Positions 1 to 7,582 of a DNA stretch of 64,000 bases are shown here, piece by piece. The notes under the pieces are model-generated. The model searched no databases, had not been told where the DNA came from, and saw nothing but the letters and a program-made list of their open reading frames with translations. The translations under genes and the position numbers were made by a program. The first letter of the stretch is position 1. Each line of letters opens with the position of its first letter. The DNA lies in contig CANMXP010000001.1 in the NCBI GenBank assembly GCA_947501845.1, positions 1-64,000 on the forward strand, read 5' to 3'. The stretch is from an uncultured Flavobacteriaceae bacterium (GTDB taxonomy: Bacteria; Bacteroidota; Bacteroidia; Flavobacteriales; Flavobacteriaceae).

Positions 1-1185
1 CGTCAACAGGAGTTATTGATGGAAGCTAAAAGGCGAGATGCAGAACTCAAGGAAAAACAAAGGGTTCAGGACTCAATTAATAAAGCTGAGCAAGCAGCCA
101 AACGTCGGCAGGAATTATTGTTGCAGGCAAAACGAGAAGCAGAGCTCAAGGAAAAACAAAGGGTTCAGGACTCAATCAATAAAGCTAAGGAAGCAGCAAG
201 GCGCCAGCAGGAATTATTGATGCAAGCCAAAAGAGAAGCAGAGCTAAAGGAGAAACAAAGAGTTCAGGATTCTATCAATAAAGCTAAGGAAGCAGCAAGG
301 CGCCAGCAGGAGTTATTATTGCAAGCCAAAAGAGAAGCAGAACTCAAAGAAAAGCAAAGGGTTCAGGACTCAATCAATAAAGCCAAGGAAGTAGCAAGGC
401 GCCAACAGGAGTTATTGATGGAAGCTAAAAGGCGAGATGCAGAACTCAAGGAAAAACAACGTGTTCAGGACTCAATCAATCAAGCTGAGGAAGCAGCAAA
501 GCGTCAACAGGAGTTATTATTGCAAGCTAGAAAAGATGCTGAACTCAAGGAAAAGCAAAGGATTCAGGACTCAATCAATCAAGCTAAGGAAGCATCAGCA
601 AAAAAATTACAAGAATTATTAATTCAGGCGCAAAAACGAGAAACTGAATTAAAAGAAAAACTGAGGATTCAAGATTCTATTATCAAAGCTAAAGAAACGG
701 TTAAGCAAAAGGCAGAATTTTCAGAAACAGAAATAGTAGAAAGCATAAATTCAGAAAGAGCTAAATTTCGAAGTACATGTCATTATACTATAAATAGTTA
801 TGATGAATTTAGTAATAAATCCCATATTCGAACAGACCCTTATAAGCTAAGTAACAACTTATCTATAGAACTGTACAGGTCTGGAAAACAGGTCAGTATA
901 TTTTTTAATTCTCCAAAAGATTTGGGCTGTGTTAGTTATTTTTCTAATAATCGATCCTCTGTAAGAGTTAAACTTGAAAATAATCAGACAATCACATTTT
1001 ATCATACATGGAACATGGAATGTGGAGAGTTTTTGTTCAGAGGAAATCTTTCTAAATCACAGATTATAAATTTAAAAAAGGCCCCAATTAAATCTATAGT
1101 ATTAAAAGGAACAGAGGGCACACTTAATATTACAGATATAGATTATAAAGAGTTTTTTATTGATAAGTTGAAATGTATTGAGTAA
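1..1185 (+). CDS. Tandem-repeat coiled-coil protein, 5' truncated by window edge
   Basis: The reading frame is open from base 1, so the true start lies to the left and the TTG at 16 and ATG at 19 are internal. The visible N-terminal ~230 residues are seven tandem copies of a 33/34-residue charged unit with the core AELKEKQRVQDSIN, rich in Lys, Glu, Gln and Arg and without Pro or Gly. It should form a long alpha-helical rod or coiled coil. The last copy is degenerate. The final ~145 residues are different: mixed, probably beta-rich, with three Cys and a motif HTWNMECGEF. I do not recognise this C-terminal domain. No signal peptide can be judged because the N-terminus is missing. The downstream neighbour is convergent, 21 bp away. 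Function unknown; a structural or surface-linked role is only a guess. Confidence 0.8.
   Translation, partial: RQQELLMEAKRRDAELKEKQRVQDSINKAEQAAKRRQELLLQAKREAELKEKQRVQDSINKAKEAARRQQELLMQAKREAELKEKQRVQDSINKAKEAARRQQELLLQAKREAELKEKQRVQDSINKAKEVARRQQELLMEAKRRDAELKEKQRVQDSINQAEEAAKRQQELLLQARKDAELKEKQRIQDSINQAKEASAKKLQELLIQAQKRETELKEKLRIQDSIIKAKETVKQKAEFSETEIVESINSERAKFRSTCHYTINSYDEFSNKSHIRTDPYKLSNNLSIELYRSGKQVSIFFNSPKDLGCVSYFSNNRSSVRVKLENNQTITFYHTWNMECGEFLFRGNLSKSQIINLKKAPIKSIVLKGTEGTLNITDIDYKEFFIDKLKCIE
25..720 (+). repeat. Tandem 99/102-bp coding repeat (7 copies visible)
   Basis: Units begin at about 25, 127, 226, 325, 424, 526 and 628; lengths are 102, 99, 99, 99, 102, 102 and a degenerate last copy. 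Units starting at 25 and 424 share the 34-residue form (KRRDAEL) and are both preceded by the same bases (CAACAGGAGTTATTGATGG), so a higher-order period of 399 bp (four units) overlies the basic one. The array probably continues left of the window. It is in frame throughout, so it is a protein repeat, not a CRISPR. Confidence 0.9.
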
Positions 1186-1206
1186 GTAATATAAAAATTA
1201 CTTTGT

Positions 1207-2388
1207 TTAGTTTGCTTTAGTAGAAACAATCACAATTTTGTTATCATCAATATCTGTAGTAAAAAACAAATACAAATCGCCTCCTTCTTTAATATTAAAT
1301 TTCTTCCGAATTTGAGGAACCGTTTCAGGAAAATTCCTAGTTGTAATATTTACTTTAGAAAGACCAATCCTTTTTAAGGCCTTTTTATTGTAAGATATAA
1401 TATTTTCAATTTTAAAAGATCTGCCAGGGAAATCGATTAAAATATCACTGGTATATAAATGAGAATGCTTATGAAGTTTATAAACATTAAGCCGATTACT
1501 AATACAATGAAACGCACCAGCTTTTAAAATAGCACTGTTGGGTTCGTATAAATAGGTGAGTGGTATGTGGTATTGGGATTCTAAAACTTTTTCTTTTGCT
1601 ATTGAAAAATTAAAGTGTTCTTTTGTTTTCTTTTTAATATTGACTGTTTCTACACCAATGTCTCCTTCAAAACCATTTTCTAAAATCCAAAGCAATTCTT
1701 TAACCTCGTTATTTACGGCGACGACATGAATTGTTTTTACATGTTCTAACTCATTGACACCAACCGATAAGTCCAGTAAAGGTGATGTTTTAATCATGAT
1801 GTTTTTTGAATGCATGAATAGTAAATCAAGATGCTCTGGAACATTAGGAAGGCAATCGTTTAGAAAGAAAACTTTCCCTTTACTGTCGTGTCTTCTAGAA
1901 GGATCTACATAAATCCAATCGAATTGTTTCACAGAAGTTTTTAAAAAGGCAATACCATCTGTGTTTTTAAGAGTAATGTTGTTTGTATTTAGTTGTTTGT
2001 AATTGTGGGTTACAATATCTGATAGGCTATCATTGATTTCACAATGCGTAACGGCTTTAAATGCTTTCGAAAAATAATAGCAATCTACCCCAAAACCACC
2101 AGTTAGGTCTACTATAGATTCACCGTCAATTAAACTGGCTTTGTATTTGGCTGTTATTTCTGAAGACGTCTGTTCAATATTTAGCTTATTCGGATAATAG
2201 ATTTTATTGCAATGAAACCAGGTGGGCAACTTTTTTTCACAGCGTTTTTTGGCTTCGATTTGTTCAATAACGATTTTGGTTTCAACTGAAGGAAACAAAG
2301 TACCCTTTAACAACAATACGGTTATATCAGAATTTAAATGGGTGTTTATAAAACCTTGTATTTCGGTATTTAAAATTGTGGTATTCAA
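1207..2388 (-). CDS. Class I SAM-dependent methyltransferase with THUMP-like domain (PG_1098 type)
   Basis: This 393-residue protein has a Rossmann methyltransferase core: SAM-binding motif VDLTGGFG at residues 93-100 and a motif IV-like YVDPSRR around 160-166. The C-terminal ~90 residues look like the THUMP-like RNA-binding module of Bacteroidota proteins in the PG_1098 group. Families with this build act on RNA, so an RNA (rRNA or tRNA) methyltransferase is the best inference; the target base is unknown. The gene lies 9 bp downstream of the AI-2E family gene on the same strand and is probably co-transcribed with it. The start ATG at 2388 gives the usual N-terminal helical region. Confidence 0.8.
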   Translation of the reverse strand: MNTTILNTEIQGFINTHLNSDITVLLLKGTLFPSVETKIVIEQIEAKKRCEKKLPTWFHCNKIYYPNKLNIEQTSSEITAKYKASLIDGESIVDLTGGFGVDCYYFSKAFKAVTHCEINDSLSDIVTHNYKQLNTNNITLKNTDGIAFLKTSVKQFDWIYVDPSRRHDSKGKVFFLNDCLPNVPEHLDLLFMHSKNIMIKTSPLLDLSVGVNELEHVKTIHVVAVNNEVKELLWILENGFEGDIGVETVNIKKKTKEHFNFSIAKEKVLESQYHIPLTYLYEPNSAILKAGAFHCISNRLNVYKLHKHSHLYTSDILIDFPGRSFKIENIISYNKKALKRIGLSKVNITTRNFPETVPQIRKKFNIKEGGDLYLFFTTDIDDNKIVIVSTKAN

Positions 2389-2397
2389 ACAGCGATG

Positions 2398-3486
2398 TTA
2401 TAAATCTTTAGTGAGTTTCTTTACAATTTTGTTTTCAGATAAAAACTCTTTTAAAATAACTTTTATAGCTGTGTATGCAGGAACAGCGATAATTAAACCG
2501 ATAACGCCAAATAATATACCCGTAATTAAAATCACTAAAAATATTTCTAAAGGGTGCGATTTTACACTTTTTGAAAAGATGATGGGCTGACTCCCAAAAT
2601 TATCTACCAACTGCCCGATCATAAATACAATAAAGACCCAGAATGTTTTAGGTAAAATAACGTCACTAAAACTCTCACCAAGATTACTTGTCATGGTTAA
2701 TGTTATCATTAAGAAGGCACCAACTAATGGTCCTACATATGGTATTAGATTTAACAAAGCACATAAAAAAGCTATAACAATAGCATTTTCTACACCTATA
2801 ATAAGCAAACCTATTGTGTAAATAATAAATAAGATTAATATTTGAAAAATGAGCCCCACAAAGTATCTGGAAAGTAAATCTTTAATTTTATTTGATGAGC
2901 TTTTCCAACGGGATTCTTTATTGTCGGGTATAAAGGTTAGGAGACCATTTTCGAACAACCGACTATCTTTTAAAAAGAAAAACGAAATAAAAAGCACTGA
3001 AAACAAGCCAATACTAAAACTTCCCAAGCCACTCACTACAGAATTTAAAAAGTCGGGAATTAACGAATAATCTATTTTAGATAAGAGGTTAGATTCTTTT
3101 ATAGACTCTTCTAAATCAATCTGATGTAAATCGAAATAAGTGATGATTTCTGTATACAAATTTTCAATATTAACCTGTAACTCATCTATGTTTAAAAGCG
3201 ACAAATTTTGTCCCTGTTTTATAACTAATGGTATAAAAAGACCTACCAACCCTAAAAATAATCCTAAAAGAACCACCATAGTAACTATAACAGCGATGGT
3301 GTTTTTAAACTTTAAACGATGCTCAAAAAAGAGAACAATAGGCCTGCCTATTAAAGAAATAACTGCGGCAATCGCTACATAACCAATAACCGACTGTATT
3401 TGGTATAAAAAGTAAAGCACTAAAGCAATACCTAGAATAATAGCTATAGCTTTTAAGATACCATTAGAAATTGTATTTGAATTCAA
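2398..3486 (-). CDS. AI-2E family transporter (PerM-like inner-membrane protein)
   Basis: The 362-residue polytopic membrane protein has a helix pair near the N-terminus, a less hydrophobic segment at about 85-150, and several helices in the C-terminal half. The region near IPYVGPLVGAFLM and the ending helix ILFGVIGLIIAVP are typical of the AI-2E/PerM family. Members export small molecules or ions; AI-2 export is established only for some, and no substrate can be read from this sequence. It is first in a likely two-gene unit with the methyltransferase at 1207-2388. No usable Shine-Dalgarno is seen, as expected in this phylum. Confidence 0.88.
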   Translation of the reverse strand: MNSNTISNGILKAIAIILGIALVLYFLYQIQSVIGYVAIAAVISLIGRPIVLFFEHRLKFKNTIAVIVTMVVLLGLFLGLVGLFIPLVIKQGQNLSLLNIDELQVNIENLYTEIITYFDLHQIDLEESIKESNLLSKIDYSLIPDFLNSVVSGLGSFSIGLFSVLFISFFFLKDSRLFENGLLTFIPDNKESRWKSSSNKIKDLLSRYFVGLIFQILILFIIYTIGLLIIGVENAIVIAFLCALLNLIPYVGPLVGAFLMITLTMTSNLGESFSDVILPKTFWVFIVFMIGQLVDNFGSQPIIFSKSVKSHPLEIFLVILITGILFGVIGLIIAVPAYTAIKVILKEFLSENKIVKKLTKDL

Positions 3487-3499
3487 TTAATTAAGTTTT

Positions 3500-3582
3500 G
3501 AATAGTAAATCTAGTCATTTCGAACCAAAAGAAGAAATCACATGCACTAATTTTATGAGTAATAGCTTTAATTCAATGTAAT
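3500..3582. repeat. Possible relic of an interspersed intergenic repeat
   Basis: The spacer between two minus-strand genes contains AGTCATTTCGAACC followed by AGAAATCAC. This resembles the short repeats with GTCATTTCGA...GAAATC that are scattered between genes in many Bacteroidota. No coding frame is visible. Copy number cannot be checked within this window. Confidence 0.3.
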
Positions 3583-4083
3583 TTATAACAATTGCTTCGT
3601 CATTTCATAAAGAGCAATATTGGTTGCCTGTACGACATTCATACTGCTATTTTGACCGAACATATCTATATGAATAATGGCATCAGACATATTTAAAATA
3701 GCTTCCGATATTCCATAGTTTTCATCACCAATAACTAAAGCTATTGATTTTTCTGTTGAAAATTTAAAATTATGAATGGGTTGACTCGCTTCTGTAATTT
3801 CTAATGAAATAATTTGATAATCATTTGTTTTAAAGGTCTTTACTGTTTCTGAAGTTGATGAAGCAATTTCATAATTAACATATTTTTCGGTAGCTCTTGA
3901 CGTTTTTGCCATTTTACGACCAAAGGGAATATGCTCACCACAAAGGATTAATTTTTCAACTCCAAAAGCATCAGAAATACGAAACAAGCTGCCAATATTT
4001 GATGCATTTGTTACATTATCGCAAACTAAAGTGATAGGGAAGGTGCGTTTGGTAAAGTTTGTATCGTAATGAGTGAGTTGCAT
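3583..4083 (-). CDS. TrmH/SpoU family RNA 2'-O-methyltransferase
   Basis: This 166-residue SPOUT-fold protein shows the three SpoU motifs: motif 1 NASNIGSLFRISDAFG near residue 26, motif 2 IALVIGDENYGI near residue 113, and motif 3 SSMNVVQATNIALYE near the C-terminus. It is short, with only the catalytic domain and no N-terminal RNA-binding extension, like TrmL- or TrmH-type enzymes that methylate the tRNA ribose. The exact substrate is not decidable from sequence. It is flanked by spacers carrying repeat relics, so it is probably transcribed alone. Confidence 0.85.
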   Translation of the reverse strand: MQLTHYDTNFTKRTFPITLVCDNVTNASNIGSLFRISDAFGVEKLILCGEHIPFGRKMAKTSRATEKYVNYEIASSTSETVKTFKTNDYQIISLEITEASQPIHNFKFSTEKSIALVIGDENYGISEAILNMSDAIIHIDMFGQNSSMNVVQATNIALYEMTKQLL

Positions 4084-4167
4084 GTTTTAGTATTCAGTGT
4101 TCGGTCGCAGTATTAAGTGGTAGTTATAAACTTAACTTTGCGTCTTCGCGGCTTTACGAAGATAAAT
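4084..4167. repeat. Repeat-like spacer with small palindrome
   Basis: The spacer contains CTTTGCGTCTTCGCGGC followed by TTTACGAAG, in which CTTCG and CGAAG can pair. Similar GTCTTCGCGG strings are common intergenic debris in Flavobacteriaceae. It is not coding. Terminator function is possible but no T-run follows on the minus strand. Confidence 0.25.
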
Positions 4168-4839
4168 TCAATTTTCAAAAGCATATTTAACAATATTTGC
4201 GCCCATTTTAAGCGCTTTTTCTCTAACATCTGCAGGATCGTTATGCACTTCGGTATCTTCCCAACCATCTCCTAAATCGCTTTCGTAAGTAAATAACAAT
4301 ATAAGTCGGTCGTCTTGAAAGATTCCAAAAGCCTGAGGGCGTTTGCCGTCATGTTCATGAATTTTGGGTAAACCTTTTGGAAACTTATAAACCGTGTTGA
4401 ATATTTTGTGATTGGCAGAGAGCTCAATTAAATCTTTATCAGGAAATACCTTTTTTAGTTCTTTGGTTATAAAGGGTTCCATACCATAGTTGTCATCTAT
4501 ATGCAAAAAACCACCAGATATTAGATAGTTTCTCAAGTTCTCGGCATCTGCTTCGCTAAAAAATACATTACCGTGCCCCGTCATATGCAATAAAGGAAAC
4601 TGAAAAATATCAGCGCTACCAACCTCTACAGTTTGAGGTTTAGGTGTTATCTTGGTATTTATATTTTGGTTACAAAATGCAATTAAATTTGGTAATGCTG
4701 TTGGGTTACCATACCAATCACCACCACCTTTATACTTTAAAATTGCTAATTCTTGAGCCATACAGTTTGCTGTCAATAAAGACATGCTAAAAATAAGTAT
4801 TTTTGTAAGATTTTTGATTTTAACCCAACTAAGTATCAT
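4168..4839 (-). CDS. DUF4159 domain-containing exported protein
   Basis: The 223-residue protein has an N-terminal hydrophobic stretch ending in NCMAQE, a plausible signal peptide cleaved before QEL. The mature protein starts with LAILKYKGGGDWYGNPTALP and contains HMTGHGNVFF and GGFLHIDDNYG, hallmarks of DUF4159, a glutamine-amidotransferase-like fold. The family has no established biochemical role; in many Bacteroidota it is a stand-alone secreted gene. It is divergent from the DUF1223 gene, with 25 bp between the two chosen starts, so their promoters must overlap each other or the coding ends. Confidence 0.85.
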   Translation of the reverse strand: MILSWVKIKNLTKILIFSMSLLTANCMAQELAILKYKGGGDWYGNPTALPNLIAFCNQNINTKITPKPQTVEVGSADIFQFPLLHMTGHGNVFFSEADAENLRNYLISGGFLHIDDNYGMEPFITKELKKVFPDKDLIELSANHKIFNTVYKFPKGLPKIHEHDGKRPQAFGIFQDDRLILLFTYESDLGDGWEDTEVHNDPADVREKALKMGANIVKYAFEN

Positions 4840-4864
4840 AGATTCAAAAATAAAAAGAATTGCT

Positions 4865-5593
4865 ATGCAAAAGTTACTTTTAACTATAATTATATCATCA
4901 TTTTTATTTCAACCAGAAAAAACAGAACCGTTTAAACCATTAGTTGTTTTAGAATTGTTCACATCTCAAGGCTGTTCTAGTTGTCCGCCAGCAGATGATT
5001 TGTTAGATGAAATTAAAACTAAATATGCAGATAATGAAGTGATTGCTTTGTCGTACCATGTGGATTATTGGAATTATATAGGATGGAAAGATCCTTTTAG
5101 CAAGAAAGCATTTAGTAATAAACAGCGCGCTTATGGGCGTAAATTTAATAGTGGCTCTATTTATACGCCACAAATTATTGTTAATGGAAAAGAGCATTTT
5201 GTTGGTTCTAGCAGAAATATAATGACTGTAAAACTTAATAGTTATTTAGATAAAACACCCATAAATGTAGTTGCCCTTAGTAATATTAAAAGAGATAGCG
5301 GTATTTTTTCCTTTGATTATAAAGTAGAAGGTGCTATTGATAAAAAAACGTTACGGGTTGTCTTAGTTATTAATGAAAGAACCACATCAATCAAACGTGG
5401 TGAAAACAGAAATAGAACACTTAAGAACACTAATATAGTTGTTGAAGAAATGTATCTGAATTTGGATTCTGCTAGTGGGAAAGCAAGTATAGTTATCCCA
5501 GATATGGTCACTCAAAGCGATGACTTATCTATAGTAGCATTAATACAAACCGAAAATTTGGATATTACAGGAGGTGGTCAAATAAAACTATAA
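4865..5593 (+). CDS. DUF1223 family thioredoxin-fold protein
   Basis: I start at ATG 4865 (242 residues) because it opens a signal-peptide-like stretch (MQKLLLTIIISSFLF). The longer frame from 4784 would run into the divergent neighbour. LFTSQGCSSCPPAD contains a CxxC pair (Cys37, Cys40), and TPQIIVNG holds the cis-Pro of a thioredoxin fold. The C-terminal ~100 residues are beta-rich. DUF1223 proteins are periplasmic or secreted with no confirmed reaction; a redox role is inferred from the CxxC. The 3' end overlaps the convergent rsmE by 6 bp. Confidence 0.85.
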   Translation: MQKLLLTIIISSFLFQPEKTEPFKPLVVLELFTSQGCSSCPPADDLLDEIKTKYADNEVIALSYHVDYWNYIGWKDPFSKKAFSNKQRAYGRKFNSGSIYTPQIIVNGKEHFVGSSRNIMTVKLNSYLDKTPINVVALSNIKRDSGIFSFDYKVEGAIDKKTLRVVLVINERTTSIKRGENRNRTLKNTNIVVEEMYLNLDSASGKASIVIPDMVTQSDDLSIVALIQTENLDITGGGQIKL

Positions 5594-6295
5594 TTCATTT
5601 ACAAAAGCCACTGAATGGCAAGCCACTATGGCTGCTGTTTCTGTACGTAACCTGGTGTCTCCCAATGTGACTGGTATGAAATTGTTTTGAATAGCCAGTT
5701 CGATTTCTTTAGTAGAAAAATCACCTTCTGGTCCTATTAAAATAGTGATGTCCAGTTTGGGTTTTAGTTCTTGTTTTAAAGATTTTTTATCGGTTTCCTC
5801 ACAATGCGCAATAAATAGGTCTCCTTTAAAATTTTGATTTAAAAAAGCCTTAAAAGGAATAGCATCATTTAATTTAGGTAAATAACAACTCAAGGATTGT
5901 TTCATGGCCGATTGTAAAATACGCTCAAAACGTTCTGGTTTAATGACCTTGCGCTCACTGTGGTCACAAATAATAGGAGTGATGCTGTCAATACCTATTT
6001 CAGTCGCTTTTTCTAAAAACCATTCGTAGCGATCGTTCATTTTTGTTGGAGCGACGGCCAAATGTAAATGGTAATCCTTCTTGGACTGTAATGATTTGGA
6101 AATTACAGTTGCCATGCACTTATTAATATTTGGTATGGAAATTTCTGCAGTAAATAACCAACCGAGTCCGTTTGTAATATATAATGTGTCTCCAATGTTT
6201 TTACGCAGCACTTTTACAATATGCTTACTTTCTTCTTTAGGAAAAGAAAATTGTTCTGTACGCTCTGTAATCTCTGAATTGTAAAATAGCTGCAT
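5588..6295 (-). CDS. rsmE: 16S rRNA (uracil-1498-N3)-methyltransferase RsmE
   Basis: The 235-residue protein has family-typical length. It has an N-terminal PUA-like segment (about 1-70) and a C-terminal SPOUT domain with ILIGPEGDFSTKEIELA and the knot signature LGDTRLRTETAAI. Established role: N3 methylation of U1498 in 16S rRNA in the assembled 30S subunit, using SAM. It converges on the DUF1223 gene with a 6-bp overlap, leaving no room for a separate terminator. The ATG at 6295 gives the conserved start MQLFYNSEI. Confidence 0.95.
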   Translation of the reverse strand: MQLFYNSEITERTEQFSFPKEESKHIVKVLRKNIGDTLYITNGLGWLFTAEISIPNINKCMATVISKSLQSKKDYHLHLAVAPTKMNDRYEWFLEKATEIGIDSITPIICDHSERKVIKPERFERILQSAMKQSLSCYLPKLNDAIPFKAFLNQNFKGDLFIAHCEETDKKSLKQELKPKLDITILIGPEGDFSTKEIELAIQNNFIPVTLGDTRLRTETAAIVACHSVAFVNEL

Positions 6296-6394
6296 AAAGC
6301 GAAGATAAAAATGATTTATAATTTACTAATGAGGATTTACAATTTTTAAACTGAAAATACGGCAAACTGAGACTGAAAACTGAACATTGCTAAC

Positions 6395-7417
6395 TTATAT
6401 TTTTAATCGAGCAGAAGCCGTAATACTTTGTTCTGCAAAATCACCTTCTAAATATTTTAAGTAACCTACAATAGCTATCATAGCTGCATTATCTGTAGTA
6501 AATTCAAATTTAGGAACGTAAGTGGTCCAACCAAATTTTTGTTCACCATCTTTTAAAGCTTGGCGTATACCAGAATTAGCAGAAACCCCACCGCCTATGG
6601 CAATTTGTTTAATACCCGTTTGTTTGGTAGCCCGTTTTAATTTATCGATTAAAATACCAATAATAGTATATTGTATAGACGCACAAATATCATTTAGATT
6701 TTCTTCAATAAAATTAGGGTTTGCTTTTACTTCGCGTTGTACAAAATAGAGAATGGCTGTTTTTAATCCAGAAAAGCTAAAGTTTAAGCCAGCTACCTTT
6801 GGTTTCGTAAAATGATATGCTTTTGGGTTTCCTTGTTGTGCGCGTTTATCAATTTCTGGCCCTGCAGGATATCCCAAACCAAGTATTTTTCCGCTTTTAT
6901 CATAAGCTTCCCCAACGGCATCATCAATGGTTTCACCAATAACAGTCATATCAAAATAGCTTTTTACTTCAACAATTTGAGTGTGTCCGCCAGAGATAGT
7001 CATTGCTATAAAAGGAAACGATGGTTTGTTAAAACCTTTTTCATCTATAAAATGCGCTAAAATATGCGCTTGCATGTGGTTAACATCAATTAATGGAATA
7101 TTTAAGCCGTAAGCAAAAGATTTAGCAAAAGAGGTACCCACTAGTAAAGAGCCCATTAAACCAGGACCACGGGTAAATGCAATAGCATGCAATTGATCTT
7201 TGGCTATTCCTGCCTTTTTTAATGCTTGGTCTACTACAGGAACAATGTTTTGCTGGTGTGCCCTAGAAGCTAATTCTGGAACAACACCGCCATATTCTTC
7301 ATGTATTTTTTGACTTGCTATAACATTGCTTAAAATTTTCCCGTTGTATATTACAGAAGCAGCAGTATCATCGCAAGAAGACTCAATTCCCAGAATGTAA
7401 ATATTTTGTGAAGACAT
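6395..7417 (-). CDS. tsaD: tRNA N6-adenosine threonylcarbamoyltransferase TsaD
   Basis: This 340-residue Kae1/TsaD protein begins with ILGIESSCDDTAASV. The metal-binding HxxxH is HMQAH (His114, His118), and the ASKHA-type phosphate motifs ISGGHTQIVEV and AIGGGVSANSGIR are intact. TsaD transfers threonylcarbamoyl from TC-AMP to A37 of ANN-decoding tRNAs, working with TsaB and TsaE, which are not in this window. Essential in most bacteria. It is divergent from the TamB-like gene across a spacer that holds a palindrome (7457-7486). The spacer downstream (6296-6394) carries an ACTGAGACTGAAAACTGAAC string typical of flavobacterial intergenic debris. Confidence 0.97.
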   Translation of the reverse strand: MSSQNIYILGIESSCDDTAASVIYNGKILSNVIASQKIHEEYGGVVPELASRAHQQNIVPVVDQALKKAGIAKDQLHAIAFTRGPGLMGSLLVGTSFAKSFAYGLNIPLIDVNHMQAHILAHFIDEKGFNKPSFPFIAMTISGGHTQIVEVKSYFDMTVIGETIDDAVGEAYDKSGKILGLGYPAGPEIDKRAQQGNPKAYHFTKPKVAGLNFSFSGLKTAILYFVQREVKANPNFIEENLNDICASIQYTIIGILIDKLKRATKQTGIKQIAIGGGVSANSGIRQALKDGEQKFGWTTYVPKFEFTTDNAAMIAIVGYLKYLEGDFAEQSITASARLKI

Positions 7418-7456
7418 TAGTAAATATTAGGCACAATAATTGTTAATTTTGAAACA

Positions 7457-7486
7457 GAATAAAAATCTAACCCTTAGATTTTATTC
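7457..7486. promoter_or_regulatory. Palindrome in the tsaD/tamB divergent spacer
   Basis: GAATAAAAATCTAA, loop CCC, TTAGATTTTATTC: 13 pairs with one bulged A. It lies about 40 bp upstream of the tsaD start on the minus strand and upstream of the TamB-like gene on the plus strand. It could be an operator for either gene or a cruciform-type spacer element. It has no clean T-run, so I do not call it a terminator. Confidence 0.4.
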
Positions 7487-7582
7487 GTAAGTACAAAAAT
7501 AGGGTATTCTTAATTCAAATTATAATTTAAAAGCGGTATCAAAAAGATCTTAAAAATAGTATCAAAAATAATCGGCATTATT

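Noticed and set aside
25-627. Regular ~100-bp repeats that could suggest a CRISPR-like or satellite array
   Set aside because: All units are in one open protein frame with no spacers of unrelated sequence; it is a coiled-coil protein repeat.
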